Assembly: GCA_017456465.1 (NCBI GenBank)
Contig: JAFTJJ010000107.1
Location: forward strand, 1 to 14,979
Origin: Clostridia bacterium
GTDB lineage: Bacteria; Bacillota; Clostridia; Christensenellales; UBA1242
DNA: 14,979 bases
Direction of reading: 5' to 3'
Positions 1 through 5,669 of this stretch are shown one piece after another. How positions within the stretch are numbered: the stretch's first letter is position 1; every line of letters starts with the position of its first letter. The notes below the pieces were generated by a model, which ran no database searches, had not been told where the DNA came from, and saw nothing but the letters and a program-made list of their open reading frames with translations. Both the position numbers and the translations under genes were made by a program.

Positions 1-393
1 CGTTATATTCCTCTCAATGTATTTCTGTATGTAAAATAGCACAAAGTAAGGGTTTTTCAATTTTTTTTTGAAAACTCGCTTGCTTTTTTCGCATTTATGC
101 GTTAATTTATAACAATCCTCTAAAAAACTATTGAGATCATTCTTATTGTATTCTAGATATAAATAGACTTTTATGACAAATATTCCGTTTTTTAAAGTTT
201 CAAACTCTTGGCTCGTTAGTACTTTTTTGTATTTTGCTAAAATGTTATCTAGTAAGGATATACTAATTTCTTTTTTGTCTTGTTTTAGTGCATCAACAAT
301 AAACTTAATTTGAGTAATTAAGTCATGAATATTATTTGCTTTCGCGAATCTAAGACTATTTGAAAAATTAATAATGTTGAGTTCTAAATTCAT
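1..393 (-). CDS. hypothetical protein, C-terminus cut off by the window edge
   Basis: An open frame of 131 codons runs from ATG at 393 off the left edge without a stop. GGAG lies seven bases upstream of the ATG, and a good promoter (TTTACA-17-TATAAT) sits about 30 bases further up, so this is very probably a real gene. The visible part is rich in Lys, Asn, Leu and Ile, has no transmembrane segment or signal peptide, and looks mostly alpha-helical (stretches such as LITQIKFIVDALKQDKKE and EFETLKNGIFVIKVYLYLEYN). I recognise no family. The strongly A/T-biased codons resemble the neighbouring transposase more than the housekeeping genes further right, which suggests accessory DNA. It diverges from the transposase. 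Confidence 0.65.
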   Translation of the reverse strand, partial: MNLELNIINFSNSLRFAKANNIHDLITQIKFIVDALKQDKKEISISLLDNILAKYKKVLTSQEFETLKNGIFVIKVYLYLEYNKNDLNSFLEDCYKLTHKCEKSKRVFKKKLKNPYFVLFYIQKYIERNIT

Positions 394-423
394 AATATTT
401 CTCCTTATGTGAAATTTTGTGTA

Positions 424-452
424 ATTATAGCTAAATAAAAAGAATTTGTAAA
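424..452 (-). promoter_or_regulatory. promoter of the minus-strand gene ending at the left edge
   Basis: On the minus strand TTTACA (447-452) and TATAAT (424-429) are separated by 17 bases, a near-consensus housekeeping promoter, about 30 bases upstream of the ATG at 393. Confidence 0.65.
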
Positions 453-460
453 TACAAAAG

Positions 461-481
461 GTGTCAAAAAAGTGTCAAATT
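461..481. repeat. GTGTCA tandem motif, copy 1
   Basis: Two GTGTCA half-units 11 bases apart (461 and 472) are followed by AATT. Nearly the same sequence occurs at 12952-12971 with one substitution and one fewer A; AAAAAGTGTCAAATT is identical in both. This copy is at the left end of the IS3 element and could be a transposase binding site, or an upstream element of the minus-strand promoter at 424-452. Confidence 0.55.
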
Positions 482-497
482 TTCAATTGTTATTAAT

Positions 498-526
498 TTG
501 CGATTAAAAAATATTTGTATTAATAT
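498..526 (+). promoter_or_regulatory. weak promoter of the IS3 transposase
   Basis: TTGCGA (498-503) and TAATAT (521-526) are 17 bases apart, and the -10 ends 24 bases before the transposase ATG. Both boxes deviate from consensus, as is usual for tightly limited transposase expression. Confidence 0.4.
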
Positions 527-550
527 AAAAAGTGTATTCTAGGAGACAAC

Positions 551-1705
551 ATGAAAATTGATATTAAAAATTTGAAACAAAATGTAATTATAGATATTAA
601 AAACAATATTAAGATAAAAACTATTTTAAACAAATATAATTTACCAAAGTCTACATTATATTATTGGTTAAAACAGGGCAAAGATATAAGTGATTATTAC
701 AAGAAGAAGTCGGTAACTTATCAAGATTATGAAAAATTAAAGAAGGAAAGAGATAGGTTGAGTTTGGAGTTGCAGATTTTTAAAGATTTGCATTGTTTTA
801 CTGATGCAACAACTAAAGAAAAAGAAACTGCTATTTCAAAGTTTGTTGGAAAGTATCCGATAAAAGCGATGTGTAGATTGCTTGAGATTCCAAAGGGTAC
901 TGTTTACAACTATCTTTTGAGAAAAACTAAAGTTACACAATATCAGGTAAGAGATGAAGAATTAAAACAAGAAATATATAGGGTGTTTAAAGAAAGTGAA
1001 GAAAGGTTTGGAGCGAAAAAGATTTTGGCGAAACTCAGAAGTGAAGGAATAAACACAACGATGAAAAAAGTGCAGTCTTTGATGTTGCTGTTAAATATAA
1101 AATCAAAACAAAAATTAATCAAATCTGAACCTGCTAAAAAAGATGAGTCTGCTTATTATGTTAACAAATTAAAAAGATTATTTAATCAAGATGCTCCCAA
1201 CAAATATTGGGTAAGTGATGTTACGGAACTTAAAATAAGCAAAAATAAATTTTACCTTTGTGTAATATTGGATTTATTTTCAAGAAAAGTTATTGCATAT
1301 AGATTATCTACTCAAAACAATACAAGCCTAACAATTAATACTTTTAAAGATGCTTATGAAAATAGAAATAGACCTGCGGGATTATCTTTTCATAGTGATC
1401 AAGGGTCTAACTATACTGCATATGAATTTAAAGATTTATTAAGGCTGCTAAAAGTTGAGCAATCTTTTTCTCATAAGGGTAATCCGTATGACAATGCATG
1501 CATGGAGTCGTTTTTCTCCACTTTCAAAAGAGAAGAATATAACACTAAAATTTATAATGATTTTGATGATATGGGAAAAAATATTGATTCATATATGAAA
1601 TATTATAATGAATATAGGCCCCATCAAACATTAAAAGACAAAACTCCTAATCAGTTTGAAAGTGATTATTTTGAAAAAATAGACAAAGAAAAAAGCGTGG
1701 GTTAA
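551..1705 (+). CDS. IS3-family transposase, single fused ORF
   Basis: DDE transposase that cuts and joins the ends of its own IS element. The 384 residues show an N-terminal helix-turn-helix (about 10-40), a Leu/Lys-rich coiled-coil stretch (60-81), a second HTH (about 95-125, KAMCRLLEIPKGTVYNYL), and a retroviral-integrase-type core with catalytic residues D223 (WVSDVTEL), D283 (FHSDQGSNY) and E319 (NACMESFFS). The last two give the DD(35)E spacing. The end (YYNEYRPHQTLKDKTPNQF) is typical of IS3 OrfB. In most IS3 elements orfA and orfB are joined by a -1 ribosomal frameshift; here everything is in one frame. Start: AGGAG about six bases before ATG 551. All catalytic residues are present, so it may be active. 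Confidence 0.93.
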   Translation: MKIDIKNLKQNVIIDIKNNIKIKTILNKYNLPKSTLYYWLKQGKDISDYYKKKSVTYQDYEKLKKERDRLSLELQIFKDLHCFTDATTKEKETAISKFVGKYPIKAMCRLLEIPKGTVYNYLLRKTKVTQYQVRDEELKQEIYRVFKESEERFGAKKILAKLRSEGINTTMKKVQSLMLLLNIKSKQKLIKSEPAKKDESAYYVNKLKRLFNQDAPNKYWVSDVTELKISKNKFYLCVILDLFSRKVIAYRLSTQNNTSLTINTFKDAYENRNRPAGLSFHSDQGSNYTAYEFKDLLRLLKVEQSFSHKGNPYDNACMESFFSTFKREEYNTKIYNDFDDMGKNIDSYMKYYNEYRPHQTLKDKTPNQFESDYFEKIDKEKSVG

Positions 1706-1712
1706 TCACGCT
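1689..1712 (-). terminator. terminator downstream of tRNA-Ser
   Basis: Read on the minus strand, AGCGTG and CACGCT pair around a 7-base loop and are followed by six T. This stops minus-strand transcription coming from tRNA-Ser. On the plus strand the hairpin overlaps the transposase stop codon and is followed by CCTTTT, so it may also act weakly there. Confidence 0.6.
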
Positions 1713-1763
1713 CCTTTTAGAAGGTCTAATAAAAATGTTCATCATTTTTAATGACCCTTCACT

Positions 1764-1855
1764 TGGCGGAGAGAGCGGGATTTGAACCCGCGCTACGGTT
1801 GACCCGTACTAACGCCTTAGCAGGGCATCCTCTTCGGCCTCTTGAGTATCTCTCC
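1764..1855 (-). tRNA. tRNA-Ser(GCU)
   Basis: Read on the minus strand this 92-base gene folds as a class II tRNA. It has acceptor GGAGAGA/TCTCTCC, anticodon stem ATGCC/GGCGT with loop CTGCTAA (anticodon GCT, reading AGC and AGU), a long variable arm TACGG/CCGTA typical of tRNA-Ser, T-stem GCGGG/CCCGC with loop TTCAAAT, discriminator G and an encoded CCA. The IS3 element abuts its 3' side, and a hairpin precedes its 5' end. Confidence 0.97.
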
Positions 1856-1866
1856 ATAAAAATTGC

Positions 1867-1893
1867 CTTAGTGAATGGGCATTTGTCACTAAG
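1867..1893 (-). other. hairpin in the tRNA-Ser leader
   Basis: On the minus strand CTTAGTGA and TCACTAAG form a perfect 8-bp stem with an 11-base loop. It ends 11 bases before the tRNA and starts within two or three bases of the transcription start predicted from the -10 box at 1902-1907. It could cap and stabilise the primary transcript. Alternatively it is a terminator for the upstream acetyltransferase gene, since AATTTTTAT follows. Confidence 0.5.
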
Positions 1894-1901
1894 TATTTAT
1901 G

Positions 1902-1910
1902 ATTATAGCA
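1902..1910 (-). promoter_or_regulatory. extended -10 promoter of tRNA-Ser
   Basis: On the minus strand TGCTATAAT matches the extended -10 pattern TGnTATAAT exactly (TATAAT at 1902-1907). No good -35 box is seen 17 bases upstream, which an extended -10 can compensate for. The predicted start is near 1895, about 40 bases before the tRNA. Confidence 0.5.
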
Positions 1911-1963
1911 TATGGATCTTTGAAATAAAAGTATTTTTTGAAAATTTTTTAAAAAGTTTTTAT

Positions 1964-2575
1964 TTACAATTCTTTTTCAAAGTTTGACGCGTCTTTAAGT
2001 TCTTGAAGTCGTGTATTAAAATCTTTTTTAGTTTTGCTGACCTTTTTTGCCAGTTGTGAAAATGGCATGCTTAGAATGGTTTCGACGTTTGATATTCCTA
2101 ATATATATTGAGTAATCGTTTCGCCATCGGTCAAGTATTCCTGATTTTCATCTATAATTGTGTCTGCTAGAGCGAAATGTAAAAACTTATGTGGGTTATT
2201 GTCCTCAACGGAAATTACAATTGAGGTTGAACCTCGTTTTTTGCATTCGCTTAGAGCCAATTTTAGTAAGTCATACGACAGAATGCCATTTCGATTATTT
2301 TCTTCAACGAAAATGAGGGGAATTGCAGCAGTATAATTTTTGCCATTAAATTCAAGTTCGTTACTGAAATCGACAGATACTAAACCGATTGGTTTATTAT
2401 CTTCTTTTGCGATAATTGTATAGTTATCTTCAGAAACTAAATCTTGTTTTAAACATTCTAGTACTTCAGGGTCTTCTAAAACATTGTTTTCAAACCCAAT
2501 TAAATCATCAAGCCTTTTTTGAAAACTGACAAAAATATTAATTTCACTTTCTTTTAATTTTTCAAATTTTATCAC
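1964..2575 (-). CDS. GNAT-family N-acetyltransferase-like protein
   Basis: 203 residues resembling the GCN5-related N-acetyltransferase fold, which transfers acetyl from acetyl-CoA to an amine; the substrate is unknown. Support comes from the central strand pair (YTIIAKEDNKPIGLVSVDF, 52-70), a strand and helix like motif A (IPLIFVEENNRNGILSYDLLKLAL, about 85-108) and a following strand with Asn and Phe-rich helix (IVISVEDNNPHKFLHFALA). The usual R/QxxGxG/A acetyl-CoA loop is degenerate (NRNGIL), so activity is uncertain. A charged tail of about 30 residues follows the domain. The start is GTG at 2575, chosen because GAGGT lies seven bases upstream and a strong promoter precedes it. It may read through into tRNA-Ser. 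Confidence 0.7.
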   Translation of the reverse strand: MIKFEKLKESEINIFVSFQKRLDDLIGFENNVLEDPEVLECLKQDLVSEDNYTIIAKEDNKPIGLVSVDFSNELEFNGKNYTAAIPLIFVEENNRNGILSYDLLKLALSECKKRGSTSIVISVEDNNPHKFLHFALADTIIDENQEYLTDGETITQYILGISNVETILSMPFSQLAKKVSKTKKDFNTRLQELKDASNFEKEL

Positions 2576-2602
2576 AATTTTTACCTCGTTTTCTTATCAA
2601 TA

Positions 2603-2630
2603 ATTATACCATAGAAACATAAAAAGTCAA
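2603..2630 (-). promoter_or_regulatory. strong promoter of the GNAT-like gene
   Basis: On the minus strand TTGACT (2625-2630) and TATAAT (2603-2608) are 16 bases apart, and TGG precedes the -10, giving an extended -10 as well. It lies about 28 bases upstream of the GTG start. Confidence 0.75.
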
Positions 2631-2702
2631 TTGATGATTAATAAACAACACGCAGAATAAATCACGGACTTTTGAAACAAAAGAGACACTTTTCCTTTGC
2701 AA

Positions 2703-2750
2703 AGAAAAAGATAACCCTTTCAGGTGTTTGTGGTTTGAAAGGGTTATCTT
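2703..2750 (-). terminator. terminator of the DUF11-repeat gene
   Basis: AAGATAACCCTTT (2708-2720) and AAAGGGTTATCTT (2738-2750) make a perfect 13-bp stem with a 17-base loop. On the minus strand it is followed by TTTTTCT. It lies 18 bases past the stop codon of the gene at 2769-3587. Confidence 0.88.
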
Positions 2751-2768
2751 GTGTGAGATATTAGTAAA

Positions 2769-3587
2769 TTAGTTGAAATAGCCGTTGATTGTCACAACTG
2801 TTGTGCCGCCGGCAGGGACGGTGATTGTTGGACCACTTGCTGATGGGATTGTGATGGTTGATCCTGAAATGTTATAATCTGTTGCACTCAGAGTTGTTGT
2901 TGCTCCCGAACCGATCTTTAACGTTACAGAAGTAATCACAAAGTTTGAAGGGAGTTCATCCACAAGGCTTAACGCAGTTGCTGACACGTTGCTGTTGTTT
3001 GAAAGTGTCAAGAAGTAACTGAATGGTTGATTCCTAAAAACATTGGTTGAGCTTGATGTTTTGGTTAAAGCAAAATCTACATTAGTTTTTTTTTGAATTG
3101 TAGTGTTTGCAAAGCCAAGAACGGTGCCTGTGCTGGTGTAGCCAATGGCTTGAACAGTGTTTGTTATTGAATTCACGCTTGATGGCAAGTTGAAAATGAC
3201 TTGACTTCTATATGTGAGTGTCATGGTCGCACCAACAGAGAGTTGCTGAAGAGCAAAAGTGAGTGGGTTTGTCGCCACTGGTGTCACGGCATAAGTGTTT
3301 GATCCAACAGTGAGTCTTGCACTTCCGATGACGTAAGCCAAATTTCCTCCACCAATATTGTCGATGATTCTCACTCCATTCAAGAAGCTTGAAGATGAGT
3401 TTGTGATGGTTACGGTGTAAGTAATGATGTCGCCAGCAATAAATGTTGTTGGGCTTGCAGTCTTTGTGATTGTGAGACCTTGAGCATCTTCGAGGCTGAG
3501 GGAATTCAAATTTGAGTTGATTGTTTCAACATCGCTTGAGCCATCGAACACATAGGTTGCTGTTGCATCGTTTGTTATTGTTGCCAT
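2769..3587 (-). CDS. DUF11 (TIGR01451) repeat protein without signal peptide
   Basis: 272 residues with two immunoglobulin-like DUF11 repeats, each opening with a TKT-type signature: LTITKTASPTTFIAGDIITY (38-57) and FALTKTSSSTNVFRNQPF (172-189). Each continues into beta-rich text ending in Asn-Thr or Gly-Thr stretches. The protein is rich in Ser, Thr, Val and Ile and has no Cys or Trp. DUF11 domains are usually found in secreted surface adhesins, but this protein has no signal peptide, transmembrane segment or sortase motif. The start is secure (AGGAGG then AAATA before ATG 3587; MATITNDATATYVF). I infer a structural protein, possibly a spore-surface component because similar short MATITN-type proteins occur in Clostridia, but this is unproven. 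The gene is monocistronic, with its own leader hairpin and terminator. Confidence 0.8.
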   Translation of the reverse strand: MATITNDATATYVFDGSSDVETINSNLNSLSLEDAQGLTITKTASPTTFIAGDIITYTVTITNSSSSFLNGVRIIDNIGGGNLAYVIGSARLTVGSNTYAVTPVATNPLTFALQQLSVGATMTLTYRSQVIFNLPSSVNSITNTVQAIGYTSTGTVLGFANTTIQKKTNVDFALTKTSSSTNVFRNQPFSYFLTLSNNSNVSATALSLVDELPSNFVITSVTLKIGSGATTTLSATDYNISGSTITIPSASGPTITVPAGGTTVVTINGYFN

Positions 3588-3616
3588 TATTTCCTCCTAT
3601 TGTAAAAATTATTTTC

Positions 3617-3644
3617 AAGGCAAGGGCATTTGAACTCTTGCCTT
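3617..3644 (-). other. hairpin at the 5' end of the DUF11 mRNA leader
   Basis: On the minus strand AAGGCAAG and CTTGCCTT form a perfect 8-bp stem with a 12-base loop. It begins close to the transcription start predicted from the -10-like element at 3649-3657 and ends about 30 bases before the start codon. A 5'-terminal stem like this commonly stabilises mRNA. Confidence 0.5.
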
Positions 3645-3648
3645 AATA

Positions 3649-3674
3649 TATAATATGAAAAGAAAGTGAACCGT
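3649..3674 (-). promoter_or_regulatory. possible sigma-K-like promoter of the DUF11 gene
   Basis: On the minus strand CATATTATA (3649-3657) fits the mother-cell sigma-K -10 pattern CATAnnnTA, with an AC dinucleotide 15 bases upstream (3673-3674) where the short -35 would lie. No sigma-A type -35 and -10 pair was found. The spacing is about a base short of the usual and the motif is short, so this is tentative. Confidence 0.3.
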
Positions 3675-3734
3675 TGCCACAAAATATTCGTACATATTAT
3701 CACGCAAAAACTTTATGAATAATTTAAAGTGCTG

Positions 3735-3743
3735 TGATATAAT
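3735..3743 (+). promoter_or_regulatory. extended -10 promoter of the alcohol dehydrogenase operon
   Basis: TGATATAAT matches TGnTATAAT exactly. The sequence 17 bases upstream (ATGAAT) is a poor -35. It lies 23 bases upstream of the ATG. Confidence 0.55.
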
Positions 3744-3766
3744 AAATAAAATGGAGGGAGTTGTTA

Positions 3767-4969
3767 ATGAATATTTTCAAAAAAGCATACTGCAGAATTT
3801 ACCAATTTGTGTTTAAGGTGGCATTGCCTCTCTTGCCTTACCGCGAACCACAAATCTTGGAGAGCAATGATGAGGTTTTGCAAGTGCTGAAAGACAAAGG
3901 ACACAAAAAGGTCTTGTTTGTGACGGACAAAAATTTGAGAGGGCTTGGACTTACAGAAGCTCTTGAAAAAACGCTTTCTGATGGTGGTCTTGGCGTGGTT
4001 GTATATGATGAAGTTTTGCCAAATCCAACAATTTCACAAATTGAAGCAGGGCTCGAAGTGTACAAAAAAGAAAGCTGCGACTCAATCATTGCGCTTGGTG
4101 GAGGTTCGGTGATGGATTGTGCAAAAATCATTGGAGCGAGGAGTGTGAAGCCAAATCAGCCTGTTGAAAAAATGAAAGGATTGCTCAAAATTGGAAAGAA
4201 ACTTCCAACACTTGTTGCAATTCCAACGACAGCGGGAACGGGAAGTGAGACGACTCTTGCAGCAGTTATTACTGATGACAAAACTCATCACAAGTACCCA
4301 ATCAATGACTTTAATTTGATACCGCATTTTGCGCTTCTTGATTATCACCTCACACTAGGTTTGAACAAAAAAATCACATCAACAACTGGAATGGACGCGC
4401 TCACTCATGCAGTTGAAGCATTCATTGGTGGTTCAACAACAAAGCAAACGAGAGCTGCAGCACTTGAATCAGTGAAATTAATTCATGAAAACCTTGTGAA
4501 AGCTTATGATGATGGAAGCAATGCAGAAGCAAGACAAAACATGCTCAGGGCGAGTTATCTTGCTGGGGTTGCGTTCACAAAAAGTTATGTTGGTTACTCA
4601 CATGCAATTGCACATTCTCTTGGTGGAAAGTATGGTGTGCCACATGGACTTGCAAATGCAATCATTCTTCCTGTGATTTTAAAGGAATATGGCAAGTCGG
4701 CTCATAAAAAACTTTCAAAGCTTGCGATTCACATTGGACTTGGAAGCAAAGAAAACACAAATGAGCAAAACGCAAACGCGTTCATTGCGTGGATTGAAAA
4801 ATTGAATTCTCATTTTGAAATTCCAAGCAAAATTGAAGCACTCAAACGAGAAGATATTGAAGAGCTTGCAAAGCTTGCCGCAAAAGAAGGAAATCCACTT
4901 TATCCAGTGCCAAAACTTATGAACGCAAAAGAGCTTGGCAAGGTTTATGAAAAACTGATTAAAGATTAG
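3767..4969 (+). CDS. iron-containing alcohol dehydrogenase
   Basis: NAD(P)-dependent oxidoreductase of the group III (Fe-ADH) family, interconverting an alcohol and an aldehyde in the cytoplasm; the substrate cannot be told. 400 residues, the usual family length. Seen: dinucleotide-binding GGGSVMD (111-117), PTTAGTGSE (153-161), and a metal site D210/H214 (GMDALTHAVEAF), H279 (GYSHAIAH) and H293 (VPHGLANA). The spacings of 4 and 14 match the iron ligands of FucO-type enzymes. The hydrophobic N-terminus (CRIYQFVFKVALPLLPYREP) is common in clostridial members. Start: ATG 3767, with GGAGGGAG 3753-3760 well spaced; the in-frame TTG at 3761 is too close to that site. It is followed after 12 bases by the CYTH gene, so the two form an operon. 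Confidence 0.92.
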   Translation: MNIFKKAYCRIYQFVFKVALPLLPYREPQILESNDEVLQVLKDKGHKKVLFVTDKNLRGLGLTEALEKTLSDGGLGVVVYDEVLPNPTISQIEAGLEVYKKESCDSIIALGGGSVMDCAKIIGARSVKPNQPVEKMKGLLKIGKKLPTLVAIPTTAGTGSETTLAAVITDDKTHHKYPINDFNLIPHFALLDYHLTLGLNKKITSTTGMDALTHAVEAFIGGSTTKQTRAAALESVKLIHENLVKAYDDGSNAEARQNMLRASYLAGVAFTKSYVGYSHAIAHSLGGKYGVPHGLANAIILPVILKEYGKSAHKKLSKLAIHIGLGSKENTNEQNANAFIAWIEKLNSHFEIPSKIEALKREDIEELAKLAAKEGNPLYPVPKLMNAKELGKVYEKLIKD

Positions 4970-4981
4970 TGAGGTATGATT

Positions 4982-5545
4982 ATGGAAATCGAAAAAGAAG
5001 TGAGATATGCGGTGTCTGATGAGGTTTGGAACAATGTTCTTGATGGAACAGAACCATATAAAGACAAAGTTCAAATGACGGACATCACTTGTGGGGCTTA
5101 TGGAAGAGAGTCATACCAAAAGACGGGCAAGGTTTTCAGAGTGCGGGAAAAACCAAGCAAAACAACTCTTGAAATCAAGAGCAGAACCGAGGACGGAAAC
5201 TGGCTTGAAGAAGCTGTTAAGCTTGAGAGTGTGAAACAAGGTTTGAACTTTTTGCACCTTGCAGGACTTGATCCATACCTCTATATTGCAAGGAGCAGGG
5301 AAGTAAAGAAATACAAAGGACTTAAAGTCTTTTTTGACGACATTGAACTTCTTGGAAAATATATCGAAATTGAGTACCAAGATTCAGAGGATGCCGAAAA
5401 AGAACTTGATGAATTTGTTTCTAAATTTGGAATTGTTGGTGAACCTGCACCACTTTACGGGACGATCATCAACCAGCGATATGATGAAGACGAAGAATTC
5501 AGAATAACTTTTGAAGCAAAACTCAAAAGCTTGATTGAAGAATAG
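4982..5545 (+). CDS. CYTH-domain protein (triphosphate tunnel metalloenzyme family)
   Basis: 187 residues with a CYTH fold, a beta barrel that binds a triphosphate and divalent metal. Members include class IV adenylate cyclases, thiamine triphosphatases and inorganic tripolyphosphatases; the one here cannot be assigned. Seen: the N-terminal acidic strand EIEKEVRY (E-K-E-V-R, an ExExK-like motif ending in Arg), the basic strand VFRVREKPSKTTLEIKSR, and the acidic strand VFFDDIELLGKYIEIEYQD that completes the tunnel. Start: ATG 4982 rather than ATG 4976, because GAGGT (4971-4975) is six bases from 4982 but would abut 4976. It is the second gene of the operon with the alcohol dehydrogenase and ends at a strong terminator. 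Confidence 0.85.
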   Translation: MEIEKEVRYAVSDEVWNNVLDGTEPYKDKVQMTDITCGAYGRESYQKTGKVFRVREKPSKTTLEIKSRTEDGNWLEEAVKLESVKQGLNFLHLAGLDPYLYIARSREVKKYKGLKVFFDDIELLGKYIEIEYQDSEDAEKELDEFVSKFGIVGEPAPLYGTIINQRYDEDEEFRITFEAKLKSLIEE

Positions 5546-5560
5546 TTTTTTTAAAAATTT

Positions 5561-5594
5561 AAAGCACTCAAGTTTAAAATTTGGGTGCTTTTTT
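5561..5594 (+). terminator. terminator of the adh-CYTH operon
   Basis: AGCACTCAA (5563-5571) and TTGGGTGCT (5581-5589) form a 9-bp stem with one wobble pair, followed by six T. Confidence 0.88.
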
Positions 5595-5604
5595 CTGATA
5601 ATTC

Positions 5605-5633
5605 TTGATTAATTAGAAAAATTGTACTATACT
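5605..5633 (+). promoter_or_regulatory. metG promoter
   Basis: TTGATT (5605-5610), 17 bases, TATACT (5628-5633). The leader to the ATG is only about 30 bases, so there is no room for a T-box riboswitch, which often controls aminoacyl-tRNA synthetase genes in this phylum. Confidence 0.7.
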
Positions 5634-5669
5634 ACTATTTATACAAAATAAACAAGGAGGAAAACCATT

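Larger units (their letters stand above)
459..1757 (+). mobile_element. IS3-family insertion sequence (ends approximate)
   Basis: A segment of about 1.3 kb holds one full-length DDE transposase. Candidate imperfect terminal inverted repeats are AAGGTGTCA-AAAAA near 458-470 on the left and, read on the minus strand, AAGGGTCATTAAAAA ending near 1757 on the right. The repeats are only partly alike and I could not identify a target-site duplication, so the exact ends are uncertain. The right end lies only a few bases from the 3' end of tRNA-Ser (1764). Size and content are normal for IS3 elements (1.2-1.5 kb). Confidence 0.5.

Noticed and set aside
1751..1987. 78-codon open frame on the plus strand
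   Set aside because: It runs through the tRNA-Ser gene antisense, so it is not a protein gene.
2631..2702. Hidden gene between the GNAT promoter and the DUF11 terminator
   Set aside because: Short, with no start and binding site together; I see nothing coding.
5595..5669. T-box or S-box riboswitch in the metG leader
   Set aside because: The leader from the predicted start to the ATG is about 30 bases, far too short for either.
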